A stretch of DNA of 64,000 nucleotides, taken from contig JBBRNL010000003.1 in the NCBI GenBank assembly GCA_038230335.1, positions 62,001 to 126,000 of the forward strand. The letters are read 5' to 3'. The notes beneath the pieces were generated by a model. The model made no database searches, had not been told where the DNA came from, and was given only the letters and a program-made list of their open reading frames with translations. The translations under genes and the position numbers were made by a program. Shown in pieces: positions 25,552-33,998 of the stretch; position 1 is the stretch's first letter, and every line of letters starts with the position of its first letter. Source of the stretch: JBBRDU01 sp038230335. Its GTDB lineage: Bacteria; Verrucomicrobiota; Verrucomicrobiia; Chthoniobacterales; UBA10450.

Positions 25552-28500
25552 CGAAAACCCGCGATTATTCCGCGTTCCAAGTCGCGGACTTTTTCGTTCT
25601 GCGGACACCGCTGCTCTCTTTCGACGAATTTTTGAAATGGAGCGATGGCTTGAAGGCACCCCAGGCGATGAGCGATCCCGTGAGTTTGCCCGAAGCGATC
25701 TCGGCCGATCGGCAGAAACTTGGGCTCGCCCTGCGCGAAATCATGTCGCGGCCGGAGGTGCGGGAAGCGCTCTTCGTTGCATCGCCTGAACTGGAAGGAA
25801 CTTTTTCTTTGTGGAACGGCCAGCCGGAGACCGAGCGAAGCCGTGGCATCGACCTATCGATGGCACGATATTTCTCCCGCATGACGGGCCGGGCCACGCC
25901 TTTCGGCCTGTGCGCCGGTTGTTCCGTGGGAAAGATCGGTGCAGTCGCAGCTCTTAGGATCGCCGAGCGATCGAGCTGGAAAAAGCACACCCAGCTGAGT
26001 GTGGAATATTTGTCCGCCCTGGCCGATTCGTTAGGGAGCGATGCAACCGTGCGGGACGCTTTCCTCTATTGGCCGAATTCCAGCCTGTATCACATGGCTG
26101 GCCATTTTCGCTATCTGGAGCGATTCAAAAAGGCCGGCAAAGCGCACTCTTATCATCTGGTGGCGGTGGAAGATTCGGAAGCTCTTACTGAGATTCTTCA
26201 ACGAGCCGGGAATGGCGCGCTTTTTTCCGATCTGGTTTCCTCCGTGACAACCGCTGAGATCTCTTCCGCCGAGGCCGCGGAATATGTGCAGGACCTGATC
26301 GACAACCAAATCCTGATTCCAGATATCATCCCACCGGTCACGGGAGAGGAACCAGCCGAAGTTTTCGTGCAGCGCCTAAGAGAGCATCTTCCCACAAGTC
26401 CGGTGGCCGCCAAGATAGCTGCGGTCAACGAGAGTCTGGCCGCCATGGACCGCACGGGAGTGGGCACCTCCCCGCAGGCCTATCGCGACGTTGCAACTCT
26501 TCTTCAGTATCTCCCGGTCGCAGCCGAACTATCGCACTTGTTTCACATCGACATGATCAAGCCGGCGGGTGAGCTGACGTTGAGCCAGGCTGTCTTGAAC
26601 GAGTTGCTGCACGGCGTAAGAATTCTTCATTCCCTAGCCCGGCCAGATGCAACTGCCGCTCTTCTGACGCCGTTTCGCCAGGCTTTCGTTGACCGTTACG
26701 ACCGGGAGGCGGTGCCGATCCTGGAGGCGCTGGATGAAGAAGCCGGAATTGGATTCCCAGTCTCGCCCACCTTCGATGCAGCTTCTCCTTTGCTTAAAGG
26801 ACTTACGTTTTCGAATCCGGTTTCTCCGACTCAGCCGTGGTCTACCCGCGAGAAATTCCTGCTCCATAAGTTAGGGGAGGCGCTCAGCCAAGGCGCTCAG
26901 GAGATCGTTCTCGACGAGCACGAACTGGACGAAATCGCTCACCCGACGCGATTCGATCTGCCGGATGCATTCGCGGTTATGGCCAGAGTAGCGGCCGCTT
27001 CGGAAGCCGCGATGAATGAAGGCGATTTCCGCGTCTTCGTCACCGGTGTCAATGGACCCTCCGGCGCATTCTTTTTCGGTAGATTCTGCCATGCGGCGCC
27101 CGATCTTAGCGCGCACGTCCGCGAACACCTGCGCGCGGAGGAACAATTGCGCCCGCACGCCATTTTCGCCGAGATTGCATACTTGCCTGACGGTCCTTTT
27201 GGAAATCTGGCCGTGCGACCAGTCCTGCGGGAGCATGAGATTCCCTGCTTCACGCCTTCCGGCGTAAGTCACGATAAGCAAATCGAGCTGGCTGATTTAT
27301 TTCTCAGGGTTCGCGGGGATCGTGTAATTCTTTTTTCAAAGAGCAGGGATCGCGAAGTGATTCCGCGGTTGACCAGCGCTCATGACTTCGACCGACAAGG
27401 CCCGCCTCTGTATCGTTTCCTTTGTGCCCTGCAAGATCAGGGGACAGCGCCGCTCGGATGGGATTGGGGAGATCTGTGGGGCGCGCCATTCCTTCCCCGG
27501 GTCGTTTGCGGGAAAATCGTTTTGGCTCGTGCGCGCTGGTTGGTCACCGCCAAAGAGATCGTTCCGCGTCAACCGGATCCCGCCGCATCCTTCGCCGCCT
27601 TGCAGAAATGGAGGGCCGACCACCGGGTCTGCCGATTTGTCGCCTTGGTAGAGGGCGAAGGCGATCAGGCACTTGCCTTGGATCTCGACAACGTTATTTG
27701 CGTTGAGATTTTGCTCCGAAAACTGAAGCCCGGTGTGGAACTCGCCCTTCTCGAGATGTTTCCCAGTCCGGATCTGCTGCCCGTGTCTGCACCGGACGGT
27801 CGTTACACGCACGAGTTAATTGTCCCTTTCGTGCGGACGCGATTAACCGGTGTCCCGATTGTGCCGTCCTCAGCCAGGATTAATCAGGGTCTTACCGTCG
27901 GGGCGCGGGTCTTCCCACCCGGTTCCGAATGGCTTTACGCAAAACTCTATTGCGGCCCGGTGACGGTGGATCGTTTGCTCCGCGGAATGGTCGCTCCGCT
28001 CGTAAAGGAATTCGCCGGCGCCGGCGCGATCGACCGCTGGTTTTTCATTCGCTACCGCGATCCGGATTGGCATTTGCGCCTTCGGTTTCACGGAAAGATT
28101 CGCGATTTGCAGGAGACGGTGCGCCCGGCCCTTGAGAAAGCAGCGGAGTCTTTGCTCGATGGCCGCGAAATCAGACGCGTTCAATTCGATACCTATGAAC
28201 GTGAGATTGAGCGATACGGGGGATTGGAGGCGATGCTCTTGAGCGAGCAACTGTTTCAGGCCGACAGCGAGGCGATTCTGTCGCTTCTCGATGGACTCGC
28301 ACAATCTGGCGCAGATGCGGATCAGCGTTGGCGGGTAGCCTTGCTCGGCTTAGACAGATTATTGTCTGACTTTGAATTCAATCTCCCAACCAAGCGCGCG
28401 ATCGTCGAAAATTGGAGGTTGGATCTGGCTCGGGAGTTCCAGGTGAATGCCGGGATGAAAAAAGAATTAAGCGATCGATTCCGCCAGGAGCGCAAAGCCC

Positions 28501-28778
28501 TCGAAGGGTGGCTTTCAAAACCATCAGAGGCGAGCGAGGCGTCCGCCATGAGCGAAAAAGTATTTCGACAACGATCGGGAGAGATTATTCCGATCGTCGC
28601 GAGCCTGAAGACAATTGAAAAAACGAATGGGTTGACCTCCCCGCTCTCAATGCTGGCCGCTTCCTACCTGCACATGCACGTCAACCGCCTCCTTATCTCT
28701 ACTCATCGGGCACACGAATTGGTTTTGTACGACTTCCTTGTGCGCCTCTATGATTCGAAGATCGCTCTTGCTCGTTGA
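25548..28778 (+). CDS. full-length LanB lanthipeptide dehydratase
   Basis: 1076 residues, the size of class I LanB proteins such as NisB. The N-terminal dehydratase region shows ADFFVLRTPLLSFDEFLKW and MARYFSRMTGRATPFGLCAG, both family hallmarks. The C-terminal SpaB_C (glutamate elimination) domain shows EWLYAKLYCGPVTVDRLL, WFFIRYRDPDWHLRLRFHG and VQFDTYEREIERYGG. LanB glutamylates Ser/Thr from glutamyl-tRNA and then eliminates glutamate to give dehydro residues. The ATG overlaps the LanD-LanC stop by 4 nt, so translation is probably coupled. A start at 25506 lies inside the upstream gene and is rejected. Confidence 0.93.
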   Translation: MTKTRDYSAFQVADFFVLRTPLLSFDEFLKWSDGLKAPQAMSDPVSLPEAISADRQKLGLALREIMSRPEVREALFVASPELEGTFSLWNGQPETERSRGIDLSMARYFSRMTGRATPFGLCAGCSVGKIGAVAALRIAERSSWKKHTQLSVEYLSALADSLGSDATVRDAFLYWPNSSLYHMAGHFRYLERFKKAGKAHSYHLVAVEDSEALTEILQRAGNGALFSDLVSSVTTAEISSAEAAEYVQDLIDNQILIPDIIPPVTGEEPAEVFVQRLREHLPTSPVAAKIAAVNESLAAMDRTGVGTSPQAYRDVATLLQYLPVAAELSHLFHIDMIKPAGELTLSQAVLNELLHGVRILHSLARPDATAALLTPFRQAFVDRYDREAVPILEALDEEAGIGFPVSPTFDAASPLLKGLTFSNPVSPTQPWSTREKFLLHKLGEALSQGAQEIVLDEHELDEIAHPTRFDLPDAFAVMARVAAASEAAMNEGDFRVFVTGVNGPSGAFFFGRFCHAAPDLSAHVREHLRAEEQLRPHAIFAEIAYLPDGPFGNLAVRPVLREHEIPCFTPSGVSHDKQIELADLFLRVRGDRVILFSKSRDREVIPRLTSAHDFDRQGPPLYRFLCALQDQGTAPLGWDWGDLWGAPFLPRVVCGKIVLARARWLVTAKEIVPRQPDPAASFAALQKWRADHRVCRFVALVEGEGDQALALDLDNVICVEILLRKLKPGVELALLEMFPSPDLLPVSAPDGRYTHELIVPFVRTRLTGVPIVPSSARINQGLTVGARVFPPGSEWLYAKLYCGPVTVDRLLRGMVAPLVKEFAGAGAIDRWFFIRYRDPDWHLRLRFHGKIRDLQETVRPALEKAAESLLDGREIRRVQFDTYEREIERYGGLEAMLLSEQLFQADSEAILSLLDGLAQSGADADQRWRVALLGLDRLLSDFEFNLPTKRAIVENWRLDLAREFQVNAGMKKELSDRFRQERKALEGWLSKPSEASEASAMSEKVFRQRSGEIIPIVASLKTIEKTNGLTSPLSMLAASYLHMHVNRLLISTHRAHELVLYDFLVRLYDSKIALAR

Positions 28779-29042
28779 GCATTCTCACGCAGTAGGCGCC
28801 GTGCCTGATGACGCAACTACCGCGTGCGCCTGCTGCCTTGAGGGCAAAAGGAACTAACGAGTATCATGATTGCCGGCGGCAACGGCTGAGCCTGTTCAAT
28901 CTTCGAGAACACCCGGTTATTATCATCTTGTATTTTGGCCGAGTGGGCGGTATTTGCATAACTAATCACCGCAGGGTCTGTCGCTGTTCTCGAGCCTTTG
29001 CCCCTGTATTAATCGAAAGAGAAAGAGAAAGAGAAGGTAAGT
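28779..29042 (+). other. spacer before third peptide
   Basis: A 264-bp gap without a convincing gene. It ends in a purine-rich GAAAGAGAAAGAGAAAGAG tract followed by AAGG, which gives a strong ribosome-binding site about 7 nt before the ATG at 29043. A promoter for the last two genes may lie here. Confidence 0.5.
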
Positions 29043-29201
29043 ATGAAAAAGCCAATCAAATCCCCGAAAGGGACGAAGATCAAAGATATGGTGCCGAGGA
29101 AAGATGCCAAAGGTGGCGGCTCCAAGGCTCCCGGCGGCGTGGTCTCACCGAGCGGAATCCAAGCGAATCACAACGAAACCTTCGTTTGCGACGGTTGCTG
29201 A
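29043..29201 (+). CDS. candidate third RiPP precursor peptide
   Basis: 52 residues: basic N-terminus MKKPIKSPKGTKIKDMVPRK, a GGG and a GG motif (DAKGGGSKAPGG) that could be a leader cleavage site, then a core of about 20 residues with two Ser, one Thr and two Cys, ending FVCDGC. It has a good ribosome-binding site. Its leader is unlike the two precursors at 22.7-23.1 kb, but it also ends in Cys and lies directly after LanB. Whether the LanB/LanC/LanD enzymes act on it is not known. Its last 98 nt overlap the annotated start of the TPR gene in another frame. Confidence 0.6.
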   Translation: MKKPIKSPKGTKIKDMVPRKDAKGGGSKAPGGVVSPSGIQANHNETFVCDGC

Positions 29202-30192
29202 GCGGAAGGCGGAAAATTTACGGCGCTGCGCCGATCGTGCGTGGGAGGGTGGGCAGTTCGCAAAAGCGGAGGCTTTTTACAATCGCAGCATTGGTGAGCT
29301 GAAGATATGCGTCGCGGGCTCCTGTCACGTTCGCACCTATTCAGGGTTGGGGAATCTGTACCGCTTTCTCGGGCGGTATCGTGGGGCGGAGTTGTCCCTG
29401 AGAACGGCTCTTCGCGCAGCGCTTGGCACTTTCGGCGATAGGGCGCAGGAGACCTGTGCTGTCCGCAACGACTTGGCGGTCTTATTTAAGTATACGGGCC
29501 GCTTCCGTGAAGCAGCGGCTATTTTCCATCGTTTGTTGAAACTATCCACTTCGCCGAGGGCTGTGGAATTTTTAGAGGTCGCGACCATTTATCATAATCT
29601 CGGTGGCCTCGAGCATGCCCGTGGCTCGTTCGAGCGGGCCGAGCGGTTCGCGCGTCAGGCAATCGAACTTCGCAAGCAGTCGCATGGGCCGAATCACCAC
29701 GCTGTGGCAGAGGACGCGGTGGCGCTCGGTGCGATCCTGGTCGAGCGCGGGAAATATCCCGAGGCGGAGCGTCTTTATAAAATGGCACTTCGCACTTTTC
29801 GGAGAAAGATCGGTTCCCACCGTTACAATATTGCCGTCGCTTTAAACAACCTGGCTGCTCTTCATCAGGCGCGCGGGGAACTCGCGACAGCTAAGCGATT
29901 CTACATGAAAGCCCTTGCCCTGAAGACGCAGCTCTTTGGTCGGAAACACGTGGATGTCGCGTTAACGCTCAACAACCTCGCTGTCCTACAGAAAACTCGC
30001 GGGGAATGGACGGCAGCGATCAGTTATTACAAGGAGGCGCGCGCAATCTTTGAAGCCGTTCTGCCTCCAGATCATCCGAAGCTCATCAAGTGCCGCGCAA
30101 ACCTGGCCAAGCTTCTGCATGAACAGGCATTGCGAAACATTCGGCCGCCGGCAAGGAAAGACAAAAAAGAGAGAGCCTGCGCCATGCGATGA
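29104..30192 (+). CDS. tetratricopeptide repeat protein (kinesin light chain-like TPRs)
   Basis: 362 residues. At least six 42-residue TPR units are visible, such as ALNNLAALHQARGELATAKR, TLNNLAVLQKTRGEWTAAIS and YHNLGGLEHARGSFERAERF. Such TPR arrays usually bind proteins or peptides; no enzyme domain, signal peptide or membrane helix is seen. The only in-frame ATG (29104) lies within the upstream small peptide gene, so either the genes overlap by 98 nt or translation starts further in at a rare codon. Codons before about 29205 may not be used. Its place at the end of the lanthipeptide operon suggests a regulatory or immunity role, but this is inference. Confidence 0.75.
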   Translation: MPKVAAPRLPAAWSHRAESKRITTKPSFATVAERKAENLRRCADRAWEGGQFAKAEAFYNRSIGELKICVAGSCHVRTYSGLGNLYRFLGRYRGAELSLRTALRAALGTFGDRAQETCAVRNDLAVLFKYTGRFREAAAIFHRLLKLSTSPRAVEFLEVATIYHNLGGLEHARGSFERAERFARQAIELRKQSHGPNHHAVAEDAVALGAILVERGKYPEAERLYKMALRTFRRKIGSHRYNIAVALNNLAALHQARGELATAKRFYMKALALKTQLFGRKHVDVALTLNNLAVLQKTRGEWTAAISYYKEARAIFEAVLPPDHPKLIKCRANLAKLLHEQALRNIRPPARKDKKERACAMR

Positions 30193-30433
30193 TTCACGCC
30201 TAGCGATTTGATGACGACTTTCTGCGCGCGTGTCCTTCTTCCAGATACCGGATCGCATCAGGAACCTCACATTCGGACGGTAATGAGCGAGCGTCTTGCT
30301 GCTCTGAAAGCGCAGAAGGACCTTGCCTTCTCAACCGACGCCACCATTTCGGCTTTGGCCTAGATGGCTTATGCAGCCCTCTCAGAGTAATTTATCCAGC
30401 CCGTTGCGTACTCGACTTCGTATTAGGGCCACC

Positions 30434-30470
30434 CGTTTTGCCCCCCTGGCATCTGAAAACCAGTCCACTC
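30434..30470. repeat. GTTTTGCCCCCCTG...AGTCCACTC repeat, copy 1
   Basis: GTTTTGCCCCCCTG, 13 intervening bases, then AGTCCACTC. The same two boxes with 12 intervening bases occur at 30691-30725. The two copies flank the tRNA-Val remnant. Confidence 0.55.
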
Positions 30471-30584
30471 GTGTCCTTACTAGTCCAGTCGATTGCGTCG
30501 GACTAAGTAGGTGGTTTTTCTTTTAGCGACCACCCCCGTCGCGACCTGTCCACATCTGTCCTAACGAGTCACAAAACGCAAAAA

Positions 30585-30626
30585 CTCGGTGTAAACGAGA
30601 CGCTCTACCACTGAGCTAACCGCCCG
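30585..30626 (-). pseudogene. partial tRNA-Val copy (putative right attachment site)
   Basis: 42 bases matching the 5' acceptor strand, D-arm and anticodon arm of the tRNA-Val gene at 22135-22206, with one substitution in the D-loop. The variable region, T-arm and 3' acceptor strand are missing, so it cannot make a tRNA. Same orientation as the intact gene. Confidence 0.85.
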
Positions 30627-30690
30627 AAGCTTTTCTGCTGAAGAGATTTAACGTGCTTCAGCGGCTGATGCATTAAGGGGAGGGTCGACC

Positions 30691-30725
30691 GTTTTGCCCC
30701 CCTGAGCGTGTCCGAGAGTCCACTC
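30691..30725. repeat. GTTTTGCCCCCCTG...AGTCCACTC repeat, copy 2
   Basis: Second copy of the two-box motif at 30434. It is followed by CTGGCCAG, a short palindrome. Function unknown. Confidence 0.55.
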
Positions 30726-30826
30726 CTGGCCAGAAAAGTCTGGGCTGAACGATCCGAGAATCGGCGAGCGCGTCACCTAAAATCGCCCAACTACCAGGGA
30801 AAGATACGGCGGCTAAATCGCCGACC

Positions 30827-31324
30827 TCAGTTGATGACGCGGTAAAATCGCCGCGAAAAACCCGTTACGAGCACCTTGCCGTTTGCCAAAAGGGTCGCCG
30901 TGTGACCGATGCGGACCTGCATCAGAGCGCCGGTCGTCGCCCAAGTCCCCGTCGCCGGGTTGTATCGTTCCGCGGTGTTGAGCAAAGCGGAAAAATCGGT
31001 TTGTCCGCCAGCGACCAGCACCTTCCCATCCGCCAGCAGGGTAGCGGTGTGGAAGGCGCGCGGAGCGCTCAGCGGGCCAGTTGGGCTCCCGATTGCCGTC
31101 GTGGAATCGAACAGTTCGACGCTGTCCAGATAACCACCGGCGGGCGGTTGGCCGCCAGCGAGCAGGACCCTGCCATTTTGCAGCAAGCTGGCGGTGTGCC
31201 CGGAGCGCCTCTCCGCCAGCAGGCCGGTCGATCGAAACGAAGCGGCGCTGGCGGATCGTTGGATGGCCAGTCCGAGAATCAATGCGGCGAACGCGACAAA
31301 GAGAACGCGAATCTTGAGTTTCAT
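30827..31324 (-). CDS. short exported kelch-repeat protein
   Basis: 165 residues with a signal peptide (VLFVAFAALILGLAIQRSASA). Three kelch-type blades follow, each with RxxHTAxLLxxGxVLxxGG: RSGHTASLLQNGRVLLAGG, RAFHTATLLADGKVLVAGG and RIGHTATLLANGKVLVTG. Full kelch propellers need six or seven blades, so this may be a truncated gene or a unit that assembles with others. The final residues SRRFYRVIN resemble the end of verrucomicrobial C-terminal tails, which suggests an internal deletion. The start is set at the signal peptide (36 nt inside the open frame). Confidence 0.7.
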   Translation of the reverse strand: MKLKIRVLFVAFAALILGLAIQRSASAASFRSTGLLAERRSGHTASLLQNGRVLLAGGQPPAGGYLDSVELFDSTTAIGSPTGPLSAPRAFHTATLLADGKVLVAGGQTDFSALLNTAERYNPATGTWATTGALMQVRIGHTATLLANGKVLVTGFSRRFYRVIN

Positions 31325-31857
31325 GCTGAGGGCCGAGATTTTTGTAGATAGAGTTGTCACTTAGCGAGGTCCAAAGTTCCGGCGCATCGGGCTGAATATA
31401 TAGTTTCGCCGGAGACTTGTCGCACTTTTCGACTTCAAACTTCCAAATCCTGGGCGGGGCCAGCTACATCGCGTAACCAGCAAAGGTTCCGCGCTCGCCT
31501 GGCCTTACCCGCCATGCTGTCGGCCAGTGCGCACGTTGGTTTCGACGTGTTTCCTACGCCCGCAGCTACCACGGGCTCACTCGGTTTTTCCCCTTTCCAG
31601 TGCGGCGCGGCTTCAGTCCATTACCCATGTTCACCTTCGAGTCCGTTCAAGTCACATTGCAGTCTCGCGTCCGCGCTACCGCACCTTCACGAAAGATATC
31701 GACCGCGCAGCTCAAGACTTCCCATGCGACGTTCACCTCCAGCCCAGCCAGTGATATGATCAATACGCCTGACCAGGCGGTCGGCTTCAATTTCGGCGGG
31801 TAGAGGGTTGTAACCGGAGCCGGATGTACGCTAGGGAATGTCGAGGATGATTGGTCA
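31325..31857. other. intergenic, no firm gene
   Basis: A 533-bp gap. A 67-codon open frame at 31600-31803 is present (ending GFNFGG), but it has no recognised features and overlaps other open frames. No repeat or RNA recognised. Confidence 0.35.
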
Positions 31858-33945
31858 ATGAAAACTAGCAATGTTTTTTGCGCGAGCACAGTTCTCCTGC
31901 CTGCGTTGCTTTTTATTCCCTGTCATCTTTTGCTTGCGAAAGATAAGCCGATCCATCCGCCGGGCGACCATTTGACCCCTTCGCCGCTGTGCGCCTGGAC
32001 GGATCAAGGCGTGATGAGAGGTGAAAAGCCGGACACGCAAATAATCGTGTCGAAGACCCATGTTGTACTCGTAACGACTGGTAGCTTGGGTTTCTTTGAC
32101 AAGAAAGGAAACCGACTGGCGGTCGCATCGACTACGGATTTCTTCACTAACAACAAAACAAGAATGCCCGACGGCACGTTGATGTCGGATTTCCTCGTCG
32201 CGCATAAAGGTGAAAAACCGGTGTGGGGTTTTGGCGATTGCAAGGCCCTGTACGATCCGTATCGCAACCGTTTTTGGTTCCTCGCCACTTTTAACAACGC
32301 TTATCCAGGAGATGGCCAGATGTTCTGGGCCGTTGGTGTTTCAGATAGCAGTGATCCGACCCAGGGCTGGCGTACTTTTGTTCTGCCGGCTCATCGACGC
32401 GACGACAAACGCTATACCAATTCCGATTTTCCGATGCTCGGACTGGATAAGGAAGCGTTTTACGTTTCGGTCTGCGTTCTGATTGGCAATCCGGAGGTTC
32501 GCGCCCAGAACTACTGGTATGTGCTCGCCTTGAACGCCGACGACGTGGCCGCCGGAAAGGATCTGGCTTCAGTAAAAACAGCTGAACTCGATCACTGGCC
32601 CGATCCCGAAACTCATAAACCACTCGCGCGCGGAATTCTAATGCCAGCGATTCCAACCGGACTCAAAGAGACAAAGTCGGGAATGAAGTTCGCCGGCGCT
32701 CTGGGTAAAAACACCGGCATTTGGTCGTTACGAAATCCGTTCAGTCTGCATCCGGAGATCCGAACGTGGACAGTGCCGATCAGCTCCCGCGGCCCGGGTT
32801 CAGCCGGCGTAAAACAACGACAGAAAGGAACGCCGGAACTCGCGCCGATTGCGTTGGGCGGTGCGATTGTGAGCGTGACCCAATCGGGCGACGATCTGTA
32901 TCTCGTTTCGCAAGACGTCATCCAAGGCGCAGATAAACACCCTCATACCGCCGTTCGCTTCAGTCAGGTGATATGTCCTGGGCCATTCGGTCAGCCTCCC
33001 CGCGTCACCAAGGACATTAAGTATGGCGCCCAATCGCCCGAGGAACGGGACGCGAACCTGAACTACACCATTCCTTCCGCCATGATTAACAAAAACGGCG
33101 ATGCCATCGTCGTCGAAAACAGTGTAGGCCCGAGCGTCCATCAGGAAGCGCGCGCTTCGGCGATTTATCACGACAGCAGCTCGGCTGATTGGAGCGCACT
33201 AATTAAGACGGGCGAGGGCGCGAATACCGGCGGATGGGGCGATATTGCGAAGGCATCTCTGGATCCTTCCGATAACATCGGCATCTGGGTTGCCACCCAA
33301 TACGGCGCCGGTCATCACGCGCACCTCGCCATCGGCAAATTTTTGTCGGGACAAACAAGCCGCATCTCCGATGGCTGGCCCGGATTATGGGCCAACACTG
33401 TCCAGGCCGCCACGGTGTGGCCTAACGGCAAACTTTATTTTTTCCGTGGCAGCGAATACATCCGCTACGACGTCGCGAGTAGCAAAGCAGATCCCGGATA
33501 TCCGCAAACGATCGCAAAGGCATGGCCCGGGATTTGGCCGGAGGGATTCGATGCTGTGGCGGCCTGGCCTAACGGGAAGGCCTACTTCTTTCGCGGCGAT
33601 CAATATCTCCGCTACGACATCAGAACGGATAAAGTGGACGATGGCTATCCCAAGCCAATCACTTACGCCTGGTCCGGAGTATGGAAGGATGGAAAGATCG
33701 ACGCGGTCGTTGTCTGGCCTAACGGGAAGGCCTATTTTTTCCGCGGCGATCAATACATTAGTTACGATATCAAGGCGGACAAGGCGGACGCGGGGTTCCC
33801 CAGGCCGATCGCGAATGATTGGCCCGGGCTTTGGGTCGATGGAGTCGATGCCGGAGTCGCTCTTCCGAGCGGAGCCGTCTATTTCTTTAAACGAAGCGAT
33901 GTTTTCCGCGGCAAAGCAGCGGAGCTGCCCGCTGCCGCCCCTTAA
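31858..33945 (+). CDS. exported protein with C-terminal hemopexin-like repeats
   Basis: 695 residues. Signal region VFCASTVLLPALLFIPCHLLLA. The central 450 residues form an unrecognised, probably propeller-like domain with FYVSVCVLIGNP and GWGDIAKASLDPSDNIG. From about residue 500 there are four hemopexin-type repeats of about 50 residues: AATVWPNGKLYFFRGSEYIR, AVAAWPNGKAYFFRGDQYLR, AVVVWPNGKAYFFRGDQYIS and a degenerate last one (GVALPSGAVYFFKRSDVFRG). Four repeats make a complete hemopexin propeller. The repeats share DNA blocks such as TGGCCTAACGGGAAGGCCTA. Ligand unknown; adhesion or carbohydrate/protein binding at the surface is plausible. Confidence 0.85.
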   Translation: MKTSNVFCASTVLLPALLFIPCHLLLAKDKPIHPPGDHLTPSPLCAWTDQGVMRGEKPDTQIIVSKTHVVLVTTGSLGFFDKKGNRLAVASTTDFFTNNKTRMPDGTLMSDFLVAHKGEKPVWGFGDCKALYDPYRNRFWFLATFNNAYPGDGQMFWAVGVSDSSDPTQGWRTFVLPAHRRDDKRYTNSDFPMLGLDKEAFYVSVCVLIGNPEVRAQNYWYVLALNADDVAAGKDLASVKTAELDHWPDPETHKPLARGILMPAIPTGLKETKSGMKFAGALGKNTGIWSLRNPFSLHPEIRTWTVPISSRGPGSAGVKQRQKGTPELAPIALGGAIVSVTQSGDDLYLVSQDVIQGADKHPHTAVRFSQVICPGPFGQPPRVTKDIKYGAQSPEERDANLNYTIPSAMINKNGDAIVVENSVGPSVHQEARASAIYHDSSSADWSALIKTGEGANTGGWGDIAKASLDPSDNIGIWVATQYGAGHHAHLAIGKFLSGQTSRISDGWPGLWANTVQAATVWPNGKLYFFRGSEYIRYDVASSKADPGYPQTIAKAWPGIWPEGFDAVAAWPNGKAYFFRGDQYLRYDIRTDKVDDGYPKPITYAWSGVWKDGKIDAVVVWPNGKAYFFRGDQYISYDIKADKADAGFPRPIANDWPGLWVDGVDAGVALPSGAVYFFKRSDVFRGKAAELPAAAP

Positions 33946-33998
33946 GGCGAGTTAGAACTGTTGTAACCGTGGCGCGATGTGCTGTAAGTAAGGCGGCG

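Larger units (their letters stand above)
30193..30826. other. non-coding right end of the island, with tRNA remnant and repeats
   Basis: A 634-bp gap. It contains the partial tRNA-Val copy at 30585 and two copies of a GTTTTGCCCCCCTG...AGTCCACTC motif at 30434 and 30691. Open frames here look spurious. No integrase or transposase remains. Confidence 0.55.

Noticed and set aside
28808..29302. 164-codon open frame after lanB
   Set aside because: It is out of frame with the well-supported small peptide and the TPR gene, and contains a low-complexity RERERERE stretch read from a purine-rich ribosome-binding region.
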